Source: JAFGRR01 sp964563855 (GTDB taxonomy: Bacteria; Planctomycetota; Phycisphaerae; UBA1845; Fen-1342). Taken from it: a DNA stretch of 64,000 bases. The notes beneath the pieces were generated by a model. That model had not been told where the DNA came from. It ran no database searches and worked only from the letters and a program-made list of their open reading frames with translations. The DNA is taken from the NCBI GenBank assembly GCA_964563855.1, contig CAZLYU010000010.1, positions 1 through 64,000 on the forward strand, given 5' to 3'. Of the stretch, positions 26,778 to 33,779 are shown in pieces (position 1 is the stretch's first letter; each line of letters begins with the position of its first letter). The position numbers were made by a program, and so were the translations under genes.

Positions 26778-27320
26778 CTAGCGGAACAAGAGGTACACCA
26801 CGAGCACCCCGAGCACGACGACACCGGCCAGCAGCGCCAAGGGGAGCGCGTTGATCCGCAGGCCGGGGTCGCGATAGACGATGCGTTCGCGAACGACCTC
26901 GTCGACCGGGCGCCTGCTGGCGGGCGTGACGGTCGAACGCTCGGCACGCGGCGGGGGTGTTTGGTCGGCGAGTTGCGCGCGCAGGTCGGCGAGCTCCGGG
27001 GGCAGTTCGTCGAGGCTGTTGTATTCGCGTGTCACGCCGTCGGCGTCGCGCACGCGGATTTTGGTGCGGGTCACGGTCGAGCCCGCGCCCGGCTCGCCGC
27101 GCAGCATCGCTTCGGCCTGCGCGCGCACGTCGGGCGGCATTTCGTCGAGGCTGCGGTAGGTTTCGTGGCGGACGTCGCGGCTGATGACGCTTGCGCTGCT
27201 GCGGGTCTGGCCGGGATTCGGCGTTTCGGAGGCGCGAATCGGCTGGCCGCAGCCGCGGCAGCGCGACTCGCCGAGATCGAGCAGACGGTTGCAGCTTGGG
27301 CAGCGGCTGGTGGTGGTCAT
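26778..27320 (-). CDS. Zinc-ribbon membrane protein with a repeated SLDExPP motif
   Basis: Protein of 180 residues. The N-terminal CPSCNRLLDLGESRCRGCG is a zinc ribbon. Two related segments follow, YRSLDEMPPDVRAQAEAML and YNSLDELPPELADLRAQL. The second is preceded by KIRVRDADGVTREY, the form seen in proteins annotated with a conserved SLDE.PPE motif in planctomycetes. A single C-terminal helix (LPLALLAGVVVLGVLVVYLLF) anchors it, so it is a tail-anchored cytosolic protein. Start ATG with GGAG upstream. No function known. Confidence 0.68.
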   Translation of the reverse strand: MTTTSRCPSCNRLLDLGESRCRGCGQPIRASETPNPGQTRSSASVISRDVRHETYRSLDEMPPDVRAQAEAMLRGEPGAGSTVTRTKIRVRDADGVTREYNSLDELPPELADLRAQLADQTPPPRAERSTVTPASRRPVDEVVRERIVYRDPGLRINALPLALLAGVVVLGVLVVYLLFR

Positions 27321-27408
27321 TGGTGTGCTCCACGCGTTCCGTCGGTTGCATGCCTTCCGGGCGACATATCTTAGCAGCCGCAGGAGTTGCGCGGTAACCG
27401 CGGATGGC

Positions 27409-27436
27409 TTGACAGCCTACGGCCAGCGGCGAAACT
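27409..27436 (+). promoter_or_regulatory. Possible promoter of the gap cluster
   Basis: TTGACA at 27409-27414, 16 bases, then GAAACT (three of six). The -35 is perfect, the -10 weak. It is 66 bases before the gap ATG in an otherwise gene-free 181-base stretch. Confidence 0.3.
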
Positions 27437-27501
27437 AGCGGATTCGGGAGCGGCCGGCGGTCCGGTCTGCGTGCGGCGCCAAGCTTTAGGAGTCCACCAA
27501 A

Positions 27502-28521
27502 ATGGCAGTGCGTTTGGGCATCAATGGGTTTGGTCGCATCGGGCGGCTCGTGTTTCGGATTGCGCAGGAAAATCCCAACGTCGAGATCGTCGGCGTGAAC
27601 GACCTCGTTCCCGCAGACAACCTCGCATACCTCTTGAAGTATGACACGGTGCATGGCCGCTTCAACGGCGACGTCGAAGCCGAAGAAGGTGCGATGATCG
27701 TGAACGGGAAGAAGGTGCCGTGCTGTGCGGAGAAGGATCCGACGAACCTTCCCTGGAAAGACCTGAAGTGTGACTACGTGCTTGAGTCGACCGGGATTTT
27801 TCGCGATCACGAGACGGCGGGCAAGCATCTCGCCGCCGGTGCGAAGCGGGTCATCATCTCCGCGCCGGCAAAGGGCGACGACGTGCCGACGTTCGTGCTC
27901 GGCGTGAACGAGGGGAAGTTCGACAAGGGGGCGCACACGGTTGTTTCGAACGCGAGTTGCACGACCAACTGCCTCGCACCGGTCGCGAAGGTCGTTAACG
28001 ACAACTTCGGCATTGAAGAAGGCTTGATGACCACCATCCACGCGATGACCGCCACCCAGCCTACGGTCGACGGACCGAGCAAGAAGGATTGGCGCGGCGG
28101 CCGCGCGGCGGGCTACAACATCATTCCCGCGTCGACCGGTGCGGCGAAGGCGGTGGCGCTTGCGATTCCCGAGCTCAAGGGCAAGCTGACGGGTATGGCG
28201 TTTCGCGTGCCGACGCTCGATGTGTCGTGCGTCGATCTGACGGTTCGCACGCAGAAGGATACGTCGCTCGCCGACATCAGCGCCGCGATCAAGTCCGCGA
28301 GCGAAGGCGCGATGAAGGGCTATCTGGGCTATACCGACGAAGAGGTGGTGAGTTCAGACTTTGCGACGTGCCCGCTGTCGAGCATTTACGACGCGAAGGC
28401 GTGCATCGAGTTGAACAGCCGCTTCTTCAAGCTCGTGTCGTGGTACGACAATGAGTGGGGTTACAGCGCCCGCTGCGTCGACTTCGCCGCGTTTATGGCG
28501 AAGCAGGACGGCCTGCTGTAA
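27502..28521 (+). CDS. gap: Glyceraldehyde-3-phosphate dehydrogenase
   Basis: Glycolytic/gluconeogenic enzyme of 339 residues. N-terminal GINGFGRIGR binds NAD(P); the catalytic cysteine is in NASCTTNCLAP, the second His in THAMTATQ, and the C-terminal WYDNEWGYSAR is canonical. Start ATG at 27502 with TTTAGGAG upstream. It is followed by pgk after a strong hairpin. Cofactor preference was not resolved. Confidence 0.98.
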   Translation: MAVRLGINGFGRIGRLVFRIAQENPNVEIVGVNDLVPADNLAYLLKYDTVHGRFNGDVEAEEGAMIVNGKKVPCCAEKDPTNLPWKDLKCDYVLESTGIFRDHETAGKHLAAGAKRVIISAPAKGDDVPTFVLGVNEGKFDKGAHTVVSNASCTTNCLAPVAKVVNDNFGIEEGLMTTIHAMTATQPTVDGPSKKDWRGGRAAGYNIIPASTGAAKAVALAIPELKGKLTGMAFRVPTLDVSCVDLTVRTQKDTSLADISAAIKSASEGAMKGYLGYTDEEVVSSDFATCPLSSIYDAKACIELNSRFFKLVSWYDNEWGYSARCVDFAAFMAKQDGLL

Positions 28522-28543
28522 GCGTTCGATTGTGAACCGGTGT

Positions 28544-28577
28544 CGCGCGGTGCGGTTTCCGCGTCGCGCGGCGTTTT
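28544..28577 (+). terminator. Terminator-like hairpin between gap and pgk
   Basis: Arms 28544-28555 and 28559-28570 pair over 12 bp (two G-U) with a three-base TTT loop, followed by GCGTTTT. It is a good intrinsic terminator or attenuator inside the apparent gap-pgk operon. Confidence 0.65.
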
Positions 28578-28617
28578 CACCCCTTCCAGACCCCGACCAT
28601 CGGGAGGAGTCGCAGCG

Positions 28618-29871
28618 ATGGCCAAGCGGAGCGTGAAAGAGCTGGATGTCGCCGGGAAGCGCGTGCTCATGCGGGCGGACCTGAACGTTCCGCTCGACGA
28701 TCAGCAGCGCGTGACCGACGACCGTCGCATCCGAATGTTCCTGCCCACGCTGCAGCACGTGATCGAGCGCGGCGGCCGGGCGATCGTGATGAGCCACCTC
28801 GGCCGACCCAAGGGCGACCCGGAGGCCGACCGGAAGCTCTCGCTGCGACCGGCGGCGGAGCGGATGAGCGAACTGATCGGCAAGCCGGTCGCGTTCGTGA
28901 CTGACTGCGTGGGCGCGGATGCCGAAGCGGCGGTCGCAAAGCTTCAAGACGGCGATGTGCTGGTGCTCGAGAACCTCCGCTTCCACAAGGCGGAGAACGT
29001 TATCGACAAGGCGAAGAAGAATCCGGACGGCAAGCTCACGTCGGAACAGGACGCGGATCGCCAGGCGTTTGGCGAGCAACTCGCGAAGCTGGCCGATCTG
29101 TATGTCAACGACGCGTTCGGCACCTGTCACCGCAAGCACGTGAGCATGCATGACGTGCCGCAGATTCTCGGCGCCGGCAAGCGCGCCGTGGGCTTTTTGG
29201 TGCAGAAGGAGCTGGCGTATCTGGGTCAGGCGTTGGAGTCCCCCCAGCGGCCGTTCGTGGCAATCCTCGGCGGCGCCAAGGTCTCGGACAAGATCAACGT
29301 TATTCGCAATCTGCTGCCGAAGGTCGATCACATTCTGATCGGCGGTGCGATGGCCTACACGTTTTTTGCGGCGGAAGGCAAGAACGTCGGCAAGAGCCTC
29401 TGCGAGCGGGACAAGCTCGATCTCGCGAAGGAGCTGCTCGGCGAGGCGGGCGGCAAGCTCAAGCTGCCGATCGACAACGTCGTCGCGGCGGAGCTCAAGG
29501 AGGGGGTGAGTACGGAAGTGGTGAGCGGCGGGGAAATTCCGAGCGATAAGGAGGGGCTCGACATCGGGCCGGCCACGGTGGCCGCGTATGGAGACATTAT
29601 CGCCGGCGCGAAGACGATCGTATGGAACGGGCCGGTGGGTGTGTTCGAGATCAAGCCGTTCAATGAAGGCACGGTCGCGATTGCGAAGCAGATCGCCGAG
29701 GCCACGAAGAACGGCGCCACCAGCGTGATTGGCGGCGGCGACAGCGCGGCCGCGGTCGAGCAGGCGGGTCTCGCGGACGAGGTGTCGCATATCAGCACCG
29801 GCGGCGGAGCTTCGCTCGAGTTTCTCGAAGGCAAGCAGTTCGGCCCGGTTGAGATCATCGACGAGGCTTAG
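28618..29871 (+). CDS. pgk: Phosphoglycerate kinase
   Basis: 417 residues. The signature VLMRADLNVPLDD is at the N-terminus. Substrate-binding Arg residues lie in VMSHLGRPKG and FGTCHRKH, and the nucleotide site in GGGDSAAAVEQ. Start ATG 28618 with GGGAGGAG upstream; the 26-residue upstream extension (from 28540) has no family match. Second enzyme of the cluster, following the hairpin after gap. Confidence 0.97.
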   Translation: MAKRSVKELDVAGKRVLMRADLNVPLDDQQRVTDDRRIRMFLPTLQHVIERGGRAIVMSHLGRPKGDPEADRKLSLRPAAERMSELIGKPVAFVTDCVGADAEAAVAKLQDGDVLVLENLRFHKAENVIDKAKKNPDGKLTSEQDADRQAFGEQLAKLADLYVNDAFGTCHRKHVSMHDVPQILGAGKRAVGFLVQKELAYLGQALESPQRPFVAILGGAKVSDKINVIRNLLPKVDHILIGGAMAYTFFAAEGKNVGKSLCERDKLDLAKELLGEAGGKLKLPIDNVVAAELKEGVSTEVVSGGEIPSDKEGLDIGPATVAAYGDIIAGAKTIVWNGPVGVFEIKPFNEGTVAIAKQIAEATKNGATSVIGGGDSAAAVEQAGLADEVSHISTGGGASLEFLEGKQFGPVEIIDEA

Positions 29872-29942
29872 CGCGGGTTGCGCCAGCGACCGTCCGCAGC
29901 GCGACGGCGGGCTGGCGCCGCGATCCCCCAACCAGCTTACCC

Positions 29943-29978
29943 AGGAGTTGCGGCTCAGCGCAGAGCCGCGTTTTGCAT
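29943..29978 (+). promoter_or_regulatory. Hairpin between the Shine-Dalgarno and start of rpe
   Basis: AGGAG at 29943-29947 is followed by a perfect 7-bp stem (GCGGCTC 29950-29956, GAGCCGC 29963-29969, loop AGCGCA), then GTTTTGCAT and the rpe ATG. Unfolded, the ribosome site is about 31 bases from the start; folded, about nine. The same element looks like an intrinsic terminator with TTTT. Confidence 0.55.
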
Positions 29979-30668
29979 ATGCCGGCTGACACGCGACTGT
30001 GCGTCTCCCCCTCGATTTTGAGCGCCGATTTCGCGCGCTTGGGAGACGAAGTGCGCGTGCTGGAGACGGCGGGGGTCGAGCGTCTGCACGTCGATGTGAT
30101 GGACGGTCACTTCGTGCCGAATCTCTCGATCGGCACGCCGGTGGTGAAGAGCGTGCGCCAAGTGACAAAGTGTGTGCTGGATACGCACCTGATGATCACG
30201 GATCCGGCCAAATACGCGCAGCCGTTTGTCGAGGCCGGCGCCGACAGTCTTACGTTTCATATCGAGGCCGTGGAGGATCCGCGGCAGGTCATTGAGCAGA
30301 TTCGAGCGCTTGGCGTAGGGGTGGGCGTCTCGTTGAATCCGACCACGCCGGCGAGCGCGTTGGATGCGATTCTCGGGGACGTTGATCTGGTGCTGGTGAT
30401 GACGGTTTGGCCGGGGTTTGGCGGTCAATCTTTCATTGCCGACTGCTTGCCGAAAATCAGCGCGCTGGCGGCGCGGATGCGGCCGGAGCAGATCTTGCAG
30501 GTGGATGGCGGCGTGAATCAGGAAACGATCGGAGCAGCGGTGCGGGCGGGGGCGCGCGATCTGGTCGCCGGGTCGGCGGTGTTTCGCAGCGCGGACTCTG
30601 TGCAGGCGTGGCGCGGGCTGACCGACCTGGCGCAGGCGGCGCTCCGTGCGAGCGAGGCGGCGGGATGA
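29979..30668 (+). CDS. rpe: Ribulose-phosphate 3-epimerase
   Basis: TIM-barrel pentose-phosphate enzyme of 229 residues. It begins with the conserved SPSILSADFARL. HVDVMDGHFVPNLSIG and THLMI carry the metal-binding His/Asp residues, MTVWPGFGGQSF is the phosphate loop, and VDGGVN the second catalytic Asp. Start placed at ATG 29979 behind the hairpin; a TTG at 29973 is possible. Its stop overlaps the next ATG (ATGA). Confidence 0.95.
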   Translation: MPADTRLCVSPSILSADFARLGDEVRVLETAGVERLHVDVMDGHFVPNLSIGTPVVKSVRQVTKCVLDTHLMITDPAKYAQPFVEAGADSLTFHIEAVEDPRQVIEQIRALGVGVGVSLNPTTPASALDAILGDVDLVLVMTVWPGFGGQSFIADCLPKISALAARMRPEQILQVDGGVNQETIGAAVRAGARDLVAGSAVFRSADSVQAWRGLTDLAQAALRASEAAG

Positions 30669-31273
30669 AAGTGCTGCTGATTCCCTGTGGCGACAATGGC
30701 TGGCGCGGGGCGGGTCGATTGCTCGGCCGCGCGGAGTTGTCGCTGACCGACGCCGGCGCCAGCGAGGTGCGCGGCTGGGTTCGCGGCTGGAGCGTCGAGA
30801 AGCCGAGTCGCATCTATCACGCGCCCGACGATCTTTCGGCGGCGACGGCGCGGCTCTTGGCGAGCGGCCTCGACGTGAGCGCGAAGTCGGCCGGCGGTCT
30901 GACCGAGATCGATCTCGGGTTGTGGTCGGGACTGACGGAGGCCGAGCTGAAAAGTCGCTATGCGAAGGCTTATCGTCAGCTCGACGAAGCGCCGTTTAGC
31001 GTGGCGCCGCCCGACGGTGAAGTGCTGCGCGACGGGACGGAGCGCATTGAAGCGGCGTTGCGGCGTCTGTTGAAGCGTAATGGGAAGTGCACGCTGGCGT
31101 TTGTGTTGCGACCGATGGCGCTGGCGGCGGGCCGGGCGGCGCTCGAGCAAACAAATTTCGACTTTTGGGCGGGTTATAGTGTGACAGCACCGCTGTTGGT
31201 TGAGCCGCAGGCGACCAAGCCGGTCGCCGCCGCCGCGCGTCCGGCGGACGCGGGATGTAACGCTGAGGATTGA
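30665..31273 (+). CDS. Degenerate histidine-phosphatase-like protein
   Basis: Protein of 202 residues in the phosphoglycerate-mutase fold: GRLLGRAELSLTDAGASEVRGW and EIDLGLWSGLTEAELKSRY follow the family order. However the RHG signature is P7-C8-G9 and the second catalytic SHG is L148-R149-P150, so neither phospho-accepting nor acid/base His is present. It should be catalytically dead or use another chemistry. Overlaps rpe by four bases and precedes accD by two, so it is held in an operon and not a decaying remnant: the frame is intact. A regulatory or binding role is inference. Confidence 0.7.
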   Translation: MKVLLIPCGDNGWRGAGRLLGRAELSLTDAGASEVRGWVRGWSVEKPSRIYHAPDDLSAATARLLASGLDVSAKSAGGLTEIDLGLWSGLTEAELKSRYAKAYRQLDEAPFSVAPPDGEVLRDGTERIEAALRRLLKRNGKCTLAFVLRPMALAAGRAALEQTNFDFWAGYSVTAPLLVEPQATKPVAAAARPADAGCNAED

Positions 31274-31275
31274 AC

Positions 31276-32100
31276 ATGGCCGATGCGGTCTCGCAAACGC
31301 GTCGCAACGTGAATGTGCCTGAGGGGCTGTGGCTGCGCTGCGCGGATTGCGGCGCGATGATTTATCGCCGCATTCTCGAAGAGGAGCTGCACGTTTGCCC
31401 CGAGTGCAATCATCATCATCGCATCGACGCGCGCACGCGCATTCAGTTGCTGTGCGACCCCGATACGTTTGAAGAGTTTTTGCCGCATCTCGAGAGCACC
31501 GACCCGCTCGATTTCACCGATCGCATTTCTTATGCCGAGCGGCTGGCGAAGACGAAGTCGACGTCGGGCGAGAGCGAAGCGATCGTGGTTGGGAAAGCGT
31601 TCATCAAGGGCCGGCCGGTGATTCTGGGGGTGATGAACCCGGCGTTCATCATGGCGTCGATGGGGGCGGTGGTGGGCGAGAAGGTCGCGGCCGCGGCGGA
31701 GCGGGCGGTCGAAGACGACCTGCCGCTCGTCATGGTGACGTGCAGCGGCGGGGCGCGCATGCAGGAGGGCATGGTCTCGTTGGTGCAAATGGCCAAGACC
31801 TCGGCGGCGATTGCGAAGCTGGACGACGCGGGCGGGCTCTATGTGGTGGTGCTGACGGATCCGACGACAGCAGGCGTCGCGGCGAGCTTTGCGTTTCTCG
31901 GCGACGTGACGCTCGCGGAGCCGGGCGCCCTGGTGGGTTTCGCCGGGCCGCGCGTGATTGCGAACACGATCAAGGCGTCGCTGCCGGAGGGCTTTCAGCG
32001 GGCGGAGTTCATGCTCGAACATGGCTTCGTCGATCGCATCGTGCATCGCCGGGAATTGCGCAGCGAGATCGCGCGCATCATCGACTACTGCAACAAGTAG
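31276..32100 (+). CDS. accD: Acetyl-CoA carboxylase carboxyltransferase subunit beta
   Basis: 274 residues; with AccA transfers the carboxyl group from biotin to acetyl-CoA, the first step of fatty acid synthesis. The N-terminal four-cysteine zinc ribbon is CADC...CPEC; the crotonase-fold core shows TCSGGARMQEGM and TDPTTAGVAASFA. Start ATG 31276 with GAGG upstream. accA is not in this window. Confidence 0.96.
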   Translation: MADAVSQTRRNVNVPEGLWLRCADCGAMIYRRILEEELHVCPECNHHHRIDARTRIQLLCDPDTFEEFLPHLESTDPLDFTDRISYAERLAKTKSTSGESEAIVVGKAFIKGRPVILGVMNPAFIMASMGAVVGEKVAAAAERAVEDDLPLVMVTCSGGARMQEGMVSLVQMAKTSAAIAKLDDAGGLYVVVLTDPTTAGVAASFAFLGDVTLAEPGALVGFAGPRVIANTIKASLPEGFQRAEFMLEHGFVDRIVHRRELRSEIARIIDYCNK

Positions 32101-32133
32101 CAACCGCTCGACATCTGGCAACCGGATTCGTCA

Positions 32134-32517
32134 TTGACCGACTGGCTCACAGAATTCCTCGACAAGCTGACGTCGCCGCTCGTGCTGTTCGGCTTTGCCG
32201 GTCAAGCGGTGTTTATGCTGCGGTTTCTGATTCAGTGGTACGTTTCGGAGCGGAATCAGCGCAGCACGGTGCCGGTTGTTTTCTGGTGGATCAGCCTGGC
32301 GGGCGGGGTGATGCTGTGCACGTATGGGGTGCTCGATCGCGACCCGGTCATCATGCTCGGTCAGGGGTTGGGGCTCGCGATTTATGCTCGCAATCTGGCG
32401 TTGATTTACTCCCGCCGCCGACGGATTCGCGGCCGGCAAAGCGAGCGTGTGGCGGGCGTCGCCGCGCCGGCGTCGACGACCGCTTCCGAGCGCTCGGTCG
32501 CTGGCGAGTTGCACTGA
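32134..32517 (+). CDS. LpxB N-terminal-domain (LAB_N) membrane protein
   Basis: Protein of 127 residues with three hydrophobic helices. The pattern FGFAGQAVFMLRFLIQWYVSERNQRSTVPVVFWWISLAGG is that of the lipid-A-disaccharide-synthase N-terminal domain found free or fused to glycosyltransferases. Probably an inner-membrane partner in lipid or glycan synthesis. Start TTG at 32134. It follows accD by 33 bases, consistent with an envelope-lipid theme. The C-terminal 35 residues are polar and unconserved in look. Confidence 0.82.
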   Translation: MTDWLTEFLDKLTSPLVLFGFAGQAVFMLRFLIQWYVSERNQRSTVPVVFWWISLAGGVMLCTYGVLDRDPVIMLGQGLGLAIYARNLALIYSRRRRIRGRQSERVAGVAAPASTTASERSVAGELH

Positions 32518-32605
32518 GTCGTTGGCGGCGTGTCGCGCGTCTCGGGTACGCTGGCGCCCGATTGGGTTTGACCAACAAGGTGCTCGTTTTTCGAGGGAGG
32601 TCGGC

Positions 32606-33301
32606 ATGTCGCGGTATTCGATTGAAGCGTTCGTCCAGAGCAGTGTGCAGCAGGATCGCGGCGAGGGGCTGTTTGAACTCGAGAGTGAGCGTCTGCTCGA
32701 GGTCAACCTCGACGGCATGGTCTGGACCAAGAAGGGGTCGATGGTCGCGTACGTCGGGGCGATCAAGTTCACGCGCGAGGGCGTTCTCGAGCGCGGCATC
32801 GGCCGCATGCTCAAGAAGGCCATCAGCGGCGAAGGCGCGGCGCTGACCAAGGCGGACGGCGTCGGTCGGCTCTACCTGGCCGATGAAGGCAAGAAGATCA
32901 CCATTCTTCAACTGCAAGGCGAAGCGCTGTTCGTCAACGGCAACGACGTGCTTGCGTTCGAAGACTCCATCGAGTGGGACATCAAGCTCATGAAGAAGAT
33001 CACCGGCATGATCTCCGGCGGCCTGTTCAACGTGCGGCCGGAGGGGACCGGCCTGGTGGCGATCACCACGCACTTCGAGCCAATCACGTTGCGCGTCACG
33101 CCGGACAACCCGGTGATCACCGATCCGAACGCGACGGTGGCGTGGTCGGCGGGGCTGGATTGGAACGTGAAGGGCGACTTCACGATCGGCACGTTCTTCG
33201 GCCGCGGGTCGGGCGAGGTGATTCAGATGAAGTTTACCGGCGACGGGTTCGTGGTGATTCAGCCTTACGAAGAGGTGCATTTGCAGCAGAGCAGCGGTTA
33301 G
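32606..33301 (+). CDS. AIM24 family protein
   Basis: Beta-rich protein of 231 residues: FELESERLLEVNLDGMVWTKKGSMVAYVGAIKFTREG, a Gly/Lys loop, then VFVNGNDVLAFEDSIEWDIKLMK and FTGDGFVVIQPYE. It is the AIM24/DUF124 double-stranded beta-helix fold. Function unknown in bacteria; the yeast namesake affects mitochondrial inner membrane structure. Start ATG 32606 with GGGAGG upstream. Last gene of the rightward cluster before tRNA-Leu. Confidence 0.88.
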   Translation: MSRYSIEAFVQSSVQQDRGEGLFELESERLLEVNLDGMVWTKKGSMVAYVGAIKFTREGVLERGIGRMLKKAISGEGAALTKADGVGRLYLADEGKKITILQLQGEALFVNGNDVLAFEDSIEWDIKLMKKITGMISGGLFNVRPEGTGLVAITTHFEPITLRVTPDNPVITDPNATVAWSAGLDWNVKGDFTIGTFFGRGSGEVIQMKFTGDGFVVIQPYEEVHLQQSSG

Positions 33302-33304
33302 GGG

Positions 33305-33393
33305 CTGCGGTTGCTTCGGGTCACCGCATCGTGCCGTTGCCCGAGAGTGCGGTCGACGCCGGCGCAGGGGAGGCGCAGCGAGCGCAACCGCAG
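33305..33393. repeat. Long-range inverted repeat after the AIM24 gene
   Basis: CTGCGGTTGC (33305-33314) is the reverse complement of GCAACCGCAG (33384-33393), 69 bases apart. It lies between the AIM24 stop and the tRNA. It could fold as a large terminator or be chance in GC-rich DNA. Confidence 0.35.
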
Positions 33394-33438
33394 TCGAGCG
33401 GCGAGGCGCGGCGCCACGCGAGTCTGAGGGGGGCGAAT

Positions 33439-33519
33439 GCGAGAGGCGGGACTCGAACCCACACGCCTTTCGGCGCCAGAACCTAAATCTGGTGCGTCTG
33501 CCAATTCCGCCACTCTCGC
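33439..33519 (-). tRNA. tRNA-Leu (anticodon UAG)
   Basis: An 81-base type II tRNA read on the minus strand. The acceptor stem is GCGAGAG/CTCTCGC. The anticodon arm CCAGA-TTTAGGT-TCTGG gives anticodon TAG; the long variable arm is CGCC-GAAA-GGCG, and the T arm GTGGG-TTCGAGT-CCCGC. CCA is not encoded. Reads CUA and, by wobble, CUG codons. Confidence 0.96.
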
Positions 33520-33663
33520 TTGCAATCCCAGAGTCTACCAGCCTCCAGACGCTCAGAACAGCGATCGGGAGCGGTTGAGGTCCGCTATGCTTGACACTCA
33601 CTCGGGTCGTCACTAACCATTGATGCCGCATCGCGGTTCGCTGTGTCAACCCGCTAGGATCTG

Positions 33664-33711
33664 CCGATAGAGGCGGGCAGACCGCAATCGGTGAAACCCA
33701 GCGATGACGCT
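33664..33711 (+). ncRNA. Structured topA leader element (candidate)
   Basis: Nested stem CCGAT/ATCGG (33664-33668, 33687-33691) with inner GCGG/CCGC around GCAGA. It is followed by GTGAAACCC and a small AGCG-ATGA-CGCT hairpin (33700-33711). It sits 69 bases before the topA ATG. No riboswitch class recognised. Confidence 0.35.
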
Positions 33712-33779
33712 AAGCATCAACCTGAACGCTACTTACAACCATTGAAGGCTGAGCCGCGGGACAGACAACAGGCAGGGCA

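Noticed and set aside
28354..30168. Open frame of 604 codons on the minus strand
   Set aside because: Lies opposite gap, pgk and rpe, all with clear family motifs; composition is that of a shadow frame.
33591..33619. TTGACA upstream of topA as a full promoter
   Set aside because: The -10 at 17 bases is TAACCA, only two of six; kept only as an observation under the topA leader.
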